Assembly (NCBI GenBank): GCA_026004735.1
Contig: BPJS01000001.1
Location: 2,987,641-3,051,640, forward strand
Source: Isosphaeraceae bacterium
GTDB taxonomy: Bacteria; Planctomycetota; Planctomycetia; Isosphaerales; Isosphaeraceae
Direction: 5' to 3'
DNA: 64,000 nt
Made by a program: the position numbers and the translations under genes. Shown here piece after piece: positions 9,252 to 19,775 of the stretch. The notes under the pieces are model-generated. The model worked only from the letters and a program-made list of their open reading frames with translations, ran no database searches and had not been told where the DNA came from. How positions within the stretch are numbered: position 1 is the first letter of the stretch; each line of letters starts with the position of its first letter.

Positions 9252-10199
9252 ATGAACGACCAGCGCCCAGAACCCAACGCCATCATCCGCTTCGAGGGCG
9301 CATCCAAGTGGTATGGCAACGTGATCGGACTCAACAAGCTCGACCTCTCCATTCCCTCTGGTATCACCGGCCTGCTCGGTCCCAACGGCGCCGGCAAATC
9401 CACCTTCCTTCAACTGGCCACCGGACAACTCCGGCCCAGTCAGGGCCGCGTCACCGTCCTCGGCCAGACCGCCTGGAATAATCCCGCCCTCGGCCGTCAG
9501 ATCGGCCTCTGCCCCGAGCAAGACGCCTTCTACGAATGGATGACCGGACGCCAGTTCGTCGCCTTCTGCGCCCAACTGTCGGGCATGAACCCCCGCGCCG
9601 CCCGCTCCGCCGCCGAGGCGGTCCTCGACCGCGTCGGACTCGCCGCCTCCATGAACCGCCCCATCAAGGGTTACTCCAAGGGCATGCGGCAACGCACGAA
9701 GCTCGCCCAGGCCCTCGTCCACGACCCCCAGGTCCTCTTCCTCGACGAACCCCTGACCGGAACCGACCCCGTCGTCCGCCATGAGCTGATCCAGATCATC
9801 CGCCAGGCCGCCGCCGACGGCCGCACCATCGTCCTCTCCAGCCACGTCCTCTACGAGGTCGAAGCCATTACCTCCCACGTCGTTCTGATCAACCACGGCC
9901 GCCTCGTCGCCGAGGGCGATACCCGCGAAATCCGCGACCTGATCGACACCCACCCCCATCGCATCGTCCTCAAATCGACCACCCTTCGGTCCCTGGCCAC
10001 CCGTCTGGTCGCCTTCCCCGACGTCCTCGGCATCCAACTCCGCCAGAACGACGGATCCATCCTCGTCGAAACCCACCAGCCCGACGCCTTCTACGAACGC
10101 CTCCCATCCCTCTGCCTCGACGAAGGCCTGACCATCGACGAACTCTATTCCGACGACGACTCCCTCGAAGCCGTCTTCAAATACCTGGTCGCTTCATGA
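9252..10199 (+). CDS. ABC transporter ATP-binding protein (second of tandem pair)
   Basis: 315 residues. Walker A GPNGAGKS is at 43-50, the signature SKGMRQR at about 142-148, and Walker B VLFLDE at 161-166. It resembles the ATPase at 7056 in size and motif type but differs in detail, so the two are paralogues and not a recent duplication. The frame is open far upstream over the preceding permease, but that portion is arginine/proline-rich shadow sequence; the start at 9252 gives a normal ATPase N-terminus. Its TGA overlaps the ATG of the following permease (ATGA). Confidence 0.9.
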   Translation: MNDQRPEPNAIIRFEGASKWYGNVIGLNKLDLSIPSGITGLLGPNGAGKSTFLQLATGQLRPSQGRVTVLGQTAWNNPALGRQIGLCPEQDAFYEWMTGRQFVAFCAQLSGMNPRAARSAAEAVLDRVGLAASMNRPIKGYSKGMRQRTKLAQALVHDPQVLFLDEPLTGTDPVVRHELIQIIRQAAADGRTIVLSSHVLYEVEAITSHVVLINHGRLVAEGDTREIRDLIDTHPHRIVLKSTTLRSLATRLVAFPDVLGIQLRQNDGSILVETHQPDAFYERLPSLCLDEGLTIDELYSDDDSLEAVFKYLVAS

Positions 10200-11029
10200 C
10201 CCAGCTTCACCCCCCCCACCCGACCCCCTCCCTTCGCTCCCCCTGGTGGAACCTCTCCGGCGCCTCCGCCCTGCTCGGCGTCACCCTCCGCAGGCTCACC
10301 CGCGGGCAACGCTTTTGGACCGGTCTGCTCACCGCCCTGATTCCCGCGGCCATCGTGGCGATCGGACGGTCTCAGGGCCAGCCTCCCCCCGCCGACGAGA
10401 CCGAGATCGACCTGGTCCTTGGCCTCATGGCCCAAGTCCTGGTCCCGATCACAGCGCTTGCCCTCGCGTCCGGCCTGATCCAGGACGAGGTCGAGGAGCA
10501 AACCCTGACGTACCTCCTGCTCCGACCTCTGCCCCGACCGTTGATCTATCTGACCAAACTGGCAGCGGCCATCCTGCTCAGCATCGGCCTGGCCGCCCTC
10601 GCCACCTTCGCCGTCGAACTGGCCATCCACGCCGACACCCCCGACCGGCTCTCGGTCGCCCTCAACCGCACCGGTCCGCTCACCGCCGCCTTCGCCCTCG
10701 GACTCCTGGCCTACAATGCCGTCTTCGGCCTGCTCGGCCTCCTGCTCAAAAAGCCCCAAGGCGTCGGCGTGCTCTACATCCTCCTGCTCGAAGGAACCTT
10801 CGCCAACATCGACTTCATCATCCGCCGCGCCACGATCCTCTACCCCGTCCGCGTCCTGGCCCTCCGCTGGCTCCATCTTGGCGACCACTTCAACATCAAC
10901 CTGGCCTCGGCTCCACCTGATGCCGAGTGCATCGCCACGCTCGTCGGCGTCGCCGTCGTCGTGGCCGCCCTCGGCGGGCTTGTCTTCGCACGCTCCGAAT
11001 TCAAGGTGAAAACGCCCGAGACCGCCTAG
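10196..11029 (+). CDS. ABC-2 type transporter permease (second of tandem pair)
   Basis: 277 residues with about six hydrophobic segments, starting near residues 40-60 and ending with a C-terminal helix near 240-262. The conserved YLLLRPLPRPLIYLTK segment before the third helix is the counterpart of the same region in the permease at 7987. The ATG overlaps the preceding ATPase stop (ATGA), implying coupled translation. It closes the four-gene ABC cluster and runs convergently into the DUF1501 gene ending at 11070. Confidence 0.85.
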   Translation: MTQLHPPHPTPSLRSPWWNLSGASALLGVTLRRLTRGQRFWTGLLTALIPAAIVAIGRSQGQPPPADETEIDLVLGLMAQVLVPITALALASGLIQDEVEEQTLTYLLLRPLPRPLIYLTKLAAAILLSIGLAALATFAVELAIHADTPDRLSVALNRTGPLTAAFALGLLAYNAVFGLLGLLLKKPQGVGVLYILLLEGTFANIDFIIRRATILYPVRVLALRWLHLGDHFNINLASAPPDAECIATLVGVAVVVAALGGLVFARSEFKVKTPETA

Positions 11030-11069
11030 CCTCAGCGTCCCGCTCCCCAGACCAGACCGATCGTCCCGC

Positions 11070-12476
11070 TCAGGCCAGAATCGACCGAATCACCTCGCCG
11101 TGAACGTCGGTCAGCCGCATATCCCGCCCCCCAAACCGCACCGTCAGCCGCTTGTGATCGATCCCGAGCAGGTGCAACATCGTGGCGTGCAGGTCGTAAA
11201 CGGTCACCGGATTCTCCACCGCGTAATAGCCATACTCGTCCGTGGCGCCATAGATCGTTCCCCCCCGCACTCCCCCCCCGGCCAGCCAGATCGTAAACCC
11301 ATACGGATTGTGATCCCGACCATCGCTGCCCTGCGCCATCGGCGTCCGCCCAAACTCGCCCGCCCAGACCACGAGCGTCGTATCCAGCAACCCCCGCGCC
11401 TTCAAATCCGTGAGCAACGCCGCGATCGGCTGGTCGGTCGCCCGCGCGTTGTTCTCGTGGCCAGTCTTGAGGTCGGAATGCTGATCCCAGCGGTCGGCAT
11501 CAACTCGCGGGCAGAGCACCTCCACAAACCGCACCCCTCGCTCCACCAACCGCCGCGCCAGCAAACATTGCCGTCCATAAATCCGGGTCGCCGGATCCGC
11601 ATGATCCAGGCCATAAAGCGCCTTCGTCGCCCGCGACTCCCCATCCAGCTCCAGCAACGCCGGAATCGACGTCTGCATCCGCGCCGCCAGCTCGTAGTTC
11701 GAAATCGCCGCCTCCAAGGCGTCCTGACGCCCCAACCGCCCAAGCCCTTCCTCGTCCAGCCGCCGCACCAACTCCCGCATCCGATCCTGACCCGGCCCCG
11801 GTCGTAAATTCTCCACCGGCGACTCCGACGACCGAAACACCGACCCCTGATACGCCGCCGGCAAAAACCCCGACCCAAAACAATCAACCCCGCCTGGCGG
11901 AATCAGCCCCCCATTCAAAACCACAAATCCTGGCAAATCCCGGTTCTCACTCCCCAGCCCATACCCGACCCACGCCCCGTGGCTCGGCCGACCCTGCAAG
12001 CCCGAACCCGTGTGCAGAAAGTAATTGGCCTGCGTGTGCTCCGAAAACGGCGCCGTCATCGAGCGAATCAGCGCCAAGTCATCAACACACCGCGCAACGT
12101 GCGGAAACAGCTCGCTCACCGGAATGCCGCTCTGACCCCAACGTCGAAACCGCCACGGACTCCTGAGCACCGTCCCCACATTGTTGAACTGCGTCGGCGG
12201 CGTCTTCATCCGAATCGGCTGACCGTGCTCTCGGTCCAGCCGCGGCTTCGGATCAAACGTATCCACCTGCGAGGGACCACCATCCATGTACAAGAAAATC
12301 ACCGACCGCGCCCGCGCGCTATGATGCGGCCCCATCGCCCCCGCCCCGCGACTCGGTGCCGGCAACGCACCCTCGGCCATCAGCGTCGTCAGCGCCACCG
12401 CGCCAAAACCATGCGCACTCTGCCGGAGCCATTCCCGTCGCGTCTGTGGCAACGTCCGATATCGGCGGCAATGCAT
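11070..12476 (-). CDS. DUF1501 domain protein (sulfatase-like fold, Tat-type signal)
   Basis: 468 residues. The N-terminus carries a basic region (TRREWLRQSAHGFGAVALTT) typical of Tat-exported DUF1501 proteins, although the twin-arginine motif is not perfect. Family landmarks are FLYMDGGPSQVDTFDPKP (about 60-77), QANYFLHTGSG, a WDQHSD segment, and GEFGRTPMAQGSDGRDHNP near residue 375. The fold is related to alkaline phosphatase/sulfatase and the residues DGG, D...H and GRDHNP would line the metal site; the reaction is unknown. It lies 71 nt after the PSCyt/DUF1549 gene, the classical planctomycete pairing, and is probably co-transcribed with it. Confidence 0.85.
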   Translation of the reverse strand: MHCRRYRTLPQTRREWLRQSAHGFGAVALTTLMAEGALPAPSRGAGAMGPHHSARARSVIFLYMDGGPSQVDTFDPKPRLDREHGQPIRMKTPPTQFNNVGTVLRSPWRFRRWGQSGIPVSELFPHVARCVDDLALIRSMTAPFSEHTQANYFLHTGSGLQGRPSHGAWVGYGLGSENRDLPGFVVLNGGLIPPGGVDCFGSGFLPAAYQGSVFRSSESPVENLRPGPGQDRMRELVRRLDEEGLGRLGRQDALEAAISNYELAARMQTSIPALLELDGESRATKALYGLDHADPATRIYGRQCLLARRLVERGVRFVEVLCPRVDADRWDQHSDLKTGHENNARATDQPIAALLTDLKARGLLDTTLVVWAGEFGRTPMAQGSDGRDHNPYGFTIWLAGGGVRGGTIYGATDEYGYYAVENPVTVYDLHATMLHLLGIDHKRLTVRFGGRDMRLTDVHGEVIRSILA

Positions 12477-12547
12477 CGCTCGGATACTCTCTCTGGTCGA
12501 CCAGGCTCAGCCGGTTCCACCCGATTCCCCCGGTCCCACTCCACCCC

Positions 12548-15496
12548 TCACGGAATAAACAGAAACTCCTTGACGTTGACCAGCGCATGGGCCAGGTCGG
12601 CCCAGTCCGCCTCGTTCGGCTCCTCGCCAAGAAACGCACGCGCCGCCATCCGCTCCACCGCGCTCGGCAGGCGGGCAAACGCCGTCTGGTACATCCACTC
12701 AATCGTCGCCTCGGCCGACTCCCCCGCCTCAGTCCGCGCCCGCCGCGCCCACCGCTCCGCCTGCTCACGAACAAACGGATCATTGAGCAGCGTCAACGCC
12801 TGCGCCGGTACGTTCGACACATGACGCCGCCCCATGCACGTCACCGGCAGCGGATAGTCAAACACCACCCAAAACGGCGGCAGAAAATTACGCCGCACGT
12901 TGATATACAACGACCGCCGTCCCGCCCCATCCAGCGGCCCCGAAACCGCCGGCCGGCCAAATCCCTCCATCGACTCGGTCAAATGCGGCGGCACGCTCGG
13001 TCCTCCCAGAACCGCTTCAAGCCGGCCCGAGATCGCCAGCAACGCATCACGCAACGCCTCCGCCTCCAGCCTCCGCAACTCACGCCGATGCCATAGGCGG
13101 TTGCCCGGATCACGCTCGTCGGCACTCGGGTCGCCCTGACTGGCCATCCGGTACGCACTCGATGTGACAATCCGTCGATGCACCGACTTGAGCGACCAGC
13201 CCGATCCAATCAGCTCCGCCGCCAGCCAGTCGAGCAGCTCCGGGTGACTCGGCGGCTCGCCCATCCGCCCGAGGTCGTCCGGCGTCGCCACCAACCCCCG
13301 CCCAAAGTGATGCTGCCAAAGCCGATTGACCACAACCCGCGCCGGCAGCGGATGCCGCACATCCATCATCGCCTCGGCCAGCTCCCAGCGCCGGCTCCCA
13401 GCGACCCCCGAATCCTCCCCCCGCCCCCGCGCCGACCATCCATCCGCACCATCCCCCTCCCTCACGTCGAACACAGACAAAAACCTCCGCGCCACAGCCG
13501 GCCCTGGCGTCCGCGGATTCCCCCGTATCAGCACATGCTCATCCTCCCCCGTCCCATCCACCGCCGCCAACCCCAACGTCGGCTCCCCCAGCGCCGTCTC
13601 GGCCTCTCGAAACCGACTCAGCAACGCAGCCCCCTCGCCCCCCAACCCCTCCAGCGGATACCGCACCGGCAATCCTTCACCACCTCCCACCGCCGCCGCA
13701 TCGTTCGTAAACCAGACCGCATCCAACCCCACAAATCCATCCCCTCCCACCAGCCGCGTCGTCTCGCCCGTAAAATCGGCCACCGCCCCATCTGCCAGCT
13801 CGATATAGGCACGCCGGCCGCGCCACGGCCTCACATCCTGCACCACCGTCACCATCGCATCCCCATGATCGACCCGAATCGCCAACCCCCCGTAAAGCGG
13901 GTCCCGAATCTTCTCAAAACCCTCGATGATCAACTGAATCCGGCCACCCCGGCCCGCAACACGATATTGAATATAATTCTGTTCAATCGTAAACGTCGGT
14001 GATCGCAATACCCCGGACAACCGCTCCGAAATCCGCGCGCTGTGCGCCACCCCGGCCGGCACCACAACCAGCGCATCGGCCCCAACCCGCACCGTCGCCT
14101 CCGCCGGCGATTCGAACGCCTCCCCGCTCGCATGCCACGGTTCCAGCGTTCCCCCCTCGAAATCCTCAAACACCACCACCCCGTCACCCGCCGAACCGCC
14201 CGCGCCCGTCCCGCCGCCCGCCCGGGCCCAATCCGACCGCCAACCCTCCCACGCCACCTCGACCAGCTCATCCCTCAGCGAACGCAACGTCTCCCGCCCT
14301 GCCGTCTCCCGGTCCAAAAACGCATACTGCTGCCGCGTACTCTTGAAATAGCCCGCCAGCGCGGCATAGTCAGCCTGCCGGATCGGGTCAAACTTGTGGT
14401 CGTGGCACCGCGCACAGGCAAGCGTCAGCCCCAAAAACGCCTTTCCCACGACGTCGATCTGATTGTCCAGCCGCCGCACCTGCTCCTCTCGCAGATCCAC
14501 CGGCGAGTGCACCCCCTCCCCCAGCCACAAAAAACCCGTCCCCAGGATCGACTCGTTCCGCCCCGTCACCTGATCCCGCCGGGGCGCTGGGTCCAGGTCC
14601 CCGGCCAGATGCTCCCGCACAAACCGGTCATACGGCAGATCCTCATTCAACGCCCGAACCACATAATCCCGATACCGCCATGCCAGCGGAATCTCATAAT
14701 CAAACTCGTGCCCAGCCGTCTCCGCGTATCGAACCAGATCCAACCAGTGCCGTCCCCAACGCTCGCCATAATGCGGCGACGCCAGCAACCGATCCACGAG
14801 CCGCTCATACGCATCCGGCCGACCATCGTTCACAAACGCCTCGACCTCCGCCACCGTCGGCGGCAGCCCAATCAGGTCGAACGTCAGCCGCCGAATCAAG
14901 GTCCGCCGATCCGCCGGCCCCGCCGGCCGCACCCCAGCCGCCTCCATCGCCGCCAGCAAGAACCGGTCGATCGCGTTCGTCGGCCATTGCTCATCTCGCA
15001 CCGCCGGAACCTCGACGGGCTCGATCGGCCGGAACGACCAGTGCCGCGCACGCTCGGCCAACTCCGCCTCATCCAGAGTCCCCGCTGAGGCAACCCGACC
15101 TCCGGCCTCCCCCACCTCCCCCGGCCACACCGCTCCCTGCTCCACCCACCGCTCCAAAACCTCTATCTCCGCCTCGCTCAACCGCTCCTTGGGCGGCATC
15201 CTCAGCGACCCCGTTTGCCGAACCGCCTCAATGAGAAGACTCTCCTGCGGCTTCCCTGGCACCACCGCCGGCCCACTCTCACCCCCCGCTTCCATCCCAG
15301 CCCGACTGTCCAGCCTCAACCCGCTCTTGGCCTGCTCCGCACCATGACACTTCTGGCAGCGGTCGATCAACAACGGCCGAACCTTCGCCTCAAAAAACGC
15401 TCGTCCATCCCCATCCTGCGCAAGACACACCCCAGCCCAGACCTGGAGGATCCACCCAATCCCCCAGCATCCTACCACAAACCGCCTCGCTCCCAC
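12548..15496 (-). CDS. PSCyt1-DUF1549-DUF1553 planctomycete cytochrome c-like protein
   Basis: About 982 residues from a GTG at 15496, chosen because GGGAGG sits 6 nt upstream and a signal peptide (GWILQVWAGVCLAQ) follows at once. The frame is open to an ATG at 15718, but that extension is low-complexity. In order: a PSCyt1 cytochrome domain with a CQKCH heme motif shortly after the signal, DUF1549 (IDRFLLAAMEAAGV through YDRFVREHLAGDLDP), a CARCHDHKFDP motif, an inserted beta-sandwich-like domain (FEDFEGGTLEPWHASG to FVGLDAVWFTND), then DUF1553 with VNRLWQHHFGRGL. These proteins are thought to act with DUF1501 partners outside the cytoplasm; the biochemical role is not established. The DUF1501 gene at 11070 follows. 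Confidence 0.85.
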   Translation of the reverse strand: MGARRFVVGCWGIGWILQVWAGVCLAQDGDGRAFFEAKVRPLLIDRCQKCHGAEQAKSGLRLDSRAGMEAGGESGPAVVPGKPQESLLIEAVRQTGSLRMPPKERLSEAEIEVLERWVEQGAVWPGEVGEAGGRVASAGTLDEAELAERARHWSFRPIEPVEVPAVRDEQWPTNAIDRFLLAAMEAAGVRPAGPADRRTLIRRLTFDLIGLPPTVAEVEAFVNDGRPDAYERLVDRLLASPHYGERWGRHWLDLVRYAETAGHEFDYEIPLAWRYRDYVVRALNEDLPYDRFVREHLAGDLDPAPRRDQVTGRNESILGTGFLWLGEGVHSPVDLREEQVRRLDNQIDVVGKAFLGLTLACARCHDHKFDPIRQADYAALAGYFKSTRQQYAFLDRETAGRETLRSLRDELVEVAWEGWRSDWARAGGGTGAGGSAGDGVVVFEDFEGGTLEPWHASGEAFESPAEATVRVGADALVVVPAGVAHSARISERLSGVLRSPTFTIEQNYIQYRVAGRGGRIQLIIEGFEKIRDPLYGGLAIRVDHGDAMVTVVQDVRPWRGRRAYIELADGAVADFTGETTRLVGGDGFVGLDAVWFTNDAAAVGGGEGLPVRYPLEGLGGEGAALLSRFREAETALGEPTLGLAAVDGTGEDEHVLIRGNPRTPGPAVARRFLSVFDVREGDGADGWSARGRGEDSGVAGSRRWELAEAMMDVRHPLPARVVVNRLWQHHFGRGLVATPDDLGRMGEPPSHPELLDWLAAELIGSGWSLKSVHRRIVTSSAYRMASQGDPSADERDPGNRLWHRRELRRLEAEALRDALLAISGRLEAVLGGPSVPPHLTESMEGFGRPAVSGPLDGAGRRSLYINVRRNFLPPFWVVFDYPLPVTCMGRRHVSNVPAQALTLLNDPFVREQAERWARRARTEAGESAEATIEWMYQTAFARLPSAVERMAARAFLGEEPNEADWADLAHALVNVKEFLFIP

Positions 15497-15773
15497 ACTC
15501 CACCTCCCTCGCCCCACCACCGACCACCTTCCATCCGACCAACCGGCTCCCGCCCAATCCGGCCTCGCCCCGCCCTCAGCCACTCCACCAGACCGCCCCC
15601 AAGCCTCACGCCAGCCGCGTGGTGCGGCCTCACCGGCACGATCCTCCCTCCCACTCTTGAAGCGCCTCACCCCAAGCCCCATCATGATCCCGATCCTGCA
15701 ACGCTTCTTCAACAACAATTGGAACCCCGTCCTGGCTCCTCAGCCTTCGGTCGCCTATCGCGGAGCGTCCCCG

Positions 15774-17285
15774 ATGCCTGGTCGTTTCTCCATCTTCCTG
15801 GGACTGATCGGCTCTGTGGCCGGCCTCGCCGCCGTGCCCCGCCCGGACGACGCCCCAACGCCCCTGCGCGTGGTCATGCTGTCCGGCTCCGAGGAATACC
15901 AGTCCGACCAGTCCCTCGATCAGTTCCGCGACTGGCTCGAAGCGCGCTACCCCATCCGCGCCACCGTCCTCAAGGCTCGCGGCACCACCGACCTGCCCGG
16001 CCTCCAGGCCCTCGACTCCTGCGACGTCGTCCTGGTCTTCACGCGCCGGCTCACCTTGCCGGACGACCAGCTCGCTCGCGTCCAGGCCTACCTGACCAGC
16101 GGCCGCCCGATCGTCGCCGTCCGCACCGCCAGCCACGCCTTCCAGAACTGGCTCGACTTCGACCGCCTCATCCTTGGCGGTAACTATCGCGGCCACTACG
16201 GCGCCGCCAAAAGCCAGCGCGCCACCGTTGAAGACTCCGCCCGGTCCCACCCCATCCTCAACGGTATCGACTTCCTCGCTTCACGCGCGAGCGTCTACAA
16301 AGCCGGTCCCCTCGCCCCCGACTGCACCCTGCTCATGACCACCCGCTCCCCCGAGGTAGCCCAGCCCGAACCCGCCGCCTGGACCCGCGTCATCCACGGC
16401 GGACGCCTCTTCTACACCACCCTCGGCGCCCAGTCCGACTTCGAAAACCAATCCTTCCTCCGCATGCTCGCCCAGGCCCTCTTCTGGACCGCACGCCGCC
16501 AAATCCCCGAGCCAGTCTCACCCGGCCCGATCGCGCCACCTCCCCGGTCCCACGCCACCATCACCCTAAACACACGCCGCCACCAACCCGCCGCCGACGG
16601 CTCCTACCACCCGGTGTCCACCACCCGGACCGTCCCGGCCTCCCAAGTCGCCGTCGTGATCTGCGACATGTGGGACCTCCACTGGTGCCAGGGCGCCACC
16701 CAACGCACCGACACCCTCGCCGCCCGCATCAACCCGTTCATCTCCCGACTCCGCGACCACGGCGTCCTGATCGTCCACGCCCCTTCCGAAACGATGCCCT
16801 TCTACGCCAACACCCCGCAACGCCTTCGCGCCCAGCTCGCTCCCCAGGCCGATCTCCCTCCCGCTCCTCCCCCACCCGCCTCCCCTCCCCTTCCGATCGA
16901 CGACTCCGACGGCGGCTGCGACACCGACGACTCCTTCTACCCCGCCTGGACCCGACAACACCCCGCCATCACCATCGGCCCCTTCGACGCGATCACCGAT
17001 CAGGGCGACGAACTGACAAACCTCTTTCACCAACTCGGCATCACCACCGTTCTCTACGTCGGTGTTCATACCAATATGTGTATCCTCAATCGCCCGTTCG
17101 CCATCAAGGCCATGACCGCCCGCGGCTTCGACTGCGTCCTCGTCCGCGACCTGACTGACGCCATGTACGACCCGAACGACCCTCCTCACGTTCCCCACGA
17201 CCAGGGAACCCGCCTCGTTGTCCAATACATCGAGCAACACTGGTGCCCCTCAGCCCTGAGCCACGAAATCACCATCCAGCCCTGA
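15774..17285 (+). CDS. ThuA-like domain fused to isochorismatase-type cysteine hydrolase
   Basis: 503 residues. A signal sequence (about 1-20) leads into a ThuA/trehalose-utilisation type flavodoxin-like domain (about 30-240) with VVMLSGSEEYQSD and TASHAFQNW. After a short proline-rich linker comes an isochorismatase-like domain (about 260-495): catalytic aspartate in VVICDMWDLHW and the nucleophilic cysteine in VGVHTNMCILNRPF, plus an ATDQGDEL-like segment. The expected lysine is not obvious by eye. Start 15774 is chosen for the signal peptide; two in-frame ATGs lie upstream (15657, 15684). It is divergent from the PSCyt gene starting at 15496. The substrate is unknown; amides or carbamates are possible by family. 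Confidence 0.8.
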   Translation: MPGRFSIFLGLIGSVAGLAAVPRPDDAPTPLRVVMLSGSEEYQSDQSLDQFRDWLEARYPIRATVLKARGTTDLPGLQALDSCDVVLVFTRRLTLPDDQLARVQAYLTSGRPIVAVRTASHAFQNWLDFDRLILGGNYRGHYGAAKSQRATVEDSARSHPILNGIDFLASRASVYKAGPLAPDCTLLMTTRSPEVAQPEPAAWTRVIHGGRLFYTTLGAQSDFENQSFLRMLAQALFWTARRQIPEPVSPGPIAPPPRSHATITLNTRRHQPAADGSYHPVSTTRTVPASQVAVVICDMWDLHWCQGATQRTDTLAARINPFISRLRDHGVLIVHAPSETMPFYANTPQRLRAQLAPQADLPPAPPPPASPPLPIDDSDGGCDTDDSFYPAWTRQHPAITIGPFDAITDQGDELTNLFHQLGITTVLYVGVHTNMCILNRPFAIKAMTARGFDCVLVRDLTDAMYDPNDPPHVPHDQGTRLVVQYIEQHWCPSALSHEITIQP

Positions 17286-17465
17286 TCCAGCCGGACGCCT
17301 CACCCCCGCGATCGCCGCCTCCTTGCCCCTGCGGCGCCCCGCCCCACCAGGAGCCCCAACGACTCCCCGCGCTGGTCCAGCCGGCAACGATACGCACTCG
17401 AGCCAACCCGCCCGCCCCAGACCCACCTCCGCCGGATCACCCGGACGCCAACCCGAGGTACCCCG

Positions 17466-19686
17466 ATGCAACCGACCGCGTCCCTATTCGTCGCCCTGCT
17501 CAGCCTCGCGCAACAGCCCATCCCCCCCCACCACCCCATCCCTCTGACCGTCGAATGGACCCAGGGCGACGGCCCCAACACCCTGACCGCCCTGCCACGC
17601 TACCAGTGGCTCCACGACAGTACCCTCGCCCTGCTCGACCCCCGCAAACCACCCGCCGAGCAAACCCTCGAACGCCTCGACCCCGAAACCCTCGACCGCA
17701 CCCCGCTCGTCCACGCAGCCCACGCCCTCGCAAGTCTCAAAACGGTCGCCCCGACCGCGACCCCCCGAGACCCTCCCCTGGCCCGTCGAACTCGATCCCC
17801 ACGCCGCAGTCGCCATCTATCTCTTCGATGGCGATCTCTTTGTCCTCGACCTCCCTTCGTCCTCCTTCCGCCGCCTGACCCAAACCCCCGAAGCCGAAAA
17901 ATCCCCGCGGCTCTCGCCCGACGGCCGCCTTGTCAGCTACGTCCGCAATAACGACCTGTATGTTCACCCGACAACCGGTCCCGGTGGCGAACGCCGCCTG
18001 ACCCACGACGGCTCCCCGACCACCCTCAACGCCACCCTCTCCTGGGTCTACTGGGAGGAAATCTTCGGCCGTCGCGACATCGCCTCCTGGTGGGCCCCCG
18101 ACTCCTCCGCCATCGCCTACCTCCAGACCGACGAATCCCCGGTCGACCTTTCCTATTTCGTCGACTTCCGACCCGACGTCCCCGCCCTCCACACCCAACG
18201 CTACCCTCGCGCCGGCCGGCCCAACCCCAAGGTTCGCCTCGGCATCGTCGACCTCGCCCAGGATAACCCCCCGACCACCTGGGTCGCCCTCGCGCCCGAC
18301 TCCTACGAGTACATCGCCCGAGTTCAGTGGCTCCCCGACTCCCAACGCCTCGCCGTCCAGACCATGCCCCGATCCCAGAACCGGCTCTCCCTGCTCATCG
18401 TCGGCCGCGACGGCGCCAACCCCCGCCTCGTCCTCGAGGAAACCGACCCCGCCTGGGTCAACATCCACGACGACCTCCGCTTCCTCGCTCACGACAAGTT
18501 CCTTTGGGCCTCCGAACGCGACGGCTTTGCCCACCTCTACCGCTACCGCCTCGACGGCTCACTCCTCAACCGCCTCACCTCCGGCCCCTGGGCCATCCGC
18601 TCCTCGGCCGACGGCCCCTTCTGGCTTCGACAGGCTCTCGTCGCCGTCGACGAAAACCTCGGCCTCGCCTACTTCACCGCCCTCGAGAAACACTCCACCG
18701 AAAGCCACCTCTACCGCGTCGCCCTCGACGGCTCCGGCTTCCAGCGGCTCAGCCGCGAAGACGGCACCCACACCATCGACTTCAGCCCCAACCTCCGCTT
18801 CTACGTCGACCGCTTCTCCACCATCCGCACCCCGCCTGCCCTCCGACTCCACACCGCCGACGGCACCCAGCGCGCCCTCCTGGCCTCTCCCCAGACCGAC
18901 CTCCTCACCACGCTCGCCCTGGCCTACCCCGAGCAGTTCACCATCCCCGCCCGCGACGGATTTCCCCTCCCCGCCGAAATCCTCAAACCCCACAACTTCA
19001 ACCCATCCCGACCCTACCCCCTGATCCTCTACGTCTACGGCGGCCCTTCCGCACCCACCGTCCTCAACAAATGGCGCAACTCCCTCTTCTTCGATAACAT
19101 CCTCGTCAACGATGGCTTCCTGGTCGCCCTCGTCGACCACCGCGCCGCCACCGCCCAAAGCCACCACCTGGAAACCCTCGTCTTCGGCAAAATGTCCGGC
19201 GAGGTCGAACGCAACGACCTGCTCGATGCCGTCGCCTGGCTCAAGCAGCAGCCCTACGTCGATCCCCTCCGCGTCGGCGTCTGGGGCTGGAGCGGCGGCG
19301 GTAGCTTCACCCTCAACCTCATGACCCACTCCCGCCAGTTCAAAGCCGGCATCGCCATCGCCGCCGTCACCGACTGGCGTTACTACGACACCAAATGGGC
19401 CGAGTTCGCCATGCGAACCCCCGCCGACAACCCCGAAGGCTACAAGGCCACCTCCTTTGTCGAGTCAGCCCGCAACCTCCACGGCCGCCTCCTCCTCGTC
19501 CACGGCACCTACGACGACAACGTCCACCCCCAAAACGCCTGGGCCTTCGCCGACGCCCTCATCCAACACAATATCCCCTTCGACATGATGATCTACCCCA
19601 TGCGCCAGCACGGCATCGCCGACCGCCCCGCCCGCGTCCACCTCTACTCCACCATGCGCGACTTCTGGACTCGCCACCTCAAGTAA
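17466..19686 (+). CDS. Secreted S9 / DPP-IV family peptidase, frame interrupted at a C6 run
   Basis: About 739 residues if one C is removed from the C6 run at 17761-17766. The first 100 residues (from ATG 17466, with GAGG upstream and a short signal peptide) are in one frame; the rest, beginning ETLPWPVELD, is in the +1 frame. The beta-propeller carries WVYWEEIF (substrate-amine Glu pair). The hydrolase domain has S609 in GWSGGG, D683 in HGTYDDN and H715 in QHGI, with the same Ser-Asp-His spacing as the fusion protein at 3108. It therefore encodes a second exported dipeptidyl peptidase. As given, the gene is broken; an assembly homopolymer error is the simplest explanation. Confidence 0.8.
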
Positions 19687-19725
19687 CGCTGACCCCCCCC
19701 ACCTTGCCTCCCAGCCTATCGTCGG

Positions 19726-19739
19726 TTGACATAGGTCAA
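19726..19739. promoter_or_regulatory. TTGAC-N4-GTCAA dyad upstream of DUF1349 gene
   Basis: A perfect 5-bp inverted repeat around ATAG, ending 36 nt before the start codon at 19776. The half-site geometry resembles binding sites of the CRP/FNR superfamily, but no regulator is known here and a 14-nt dyad may occur by chance. Confidence 0.3.
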
Positions 19740-19775
19740 TCACAGACCCACCGTCACCATCGGAGATTCCGCCCC

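Noticed and set aside
7056..11029. Recent duplication of one ABC ATPase-permease pair
   Set aside because: The two pairs share organisation and motif types, but their sequences differ throughout, so they are old paralogues.
12900..14350. Plus-strand ORFs opposite the PSCyt gene
   Set aside because: Pro/Arg/His-rich shadow frames over a gene with clear PSCyt, DUF1549 and DUF1553 motifs on the minus strand.
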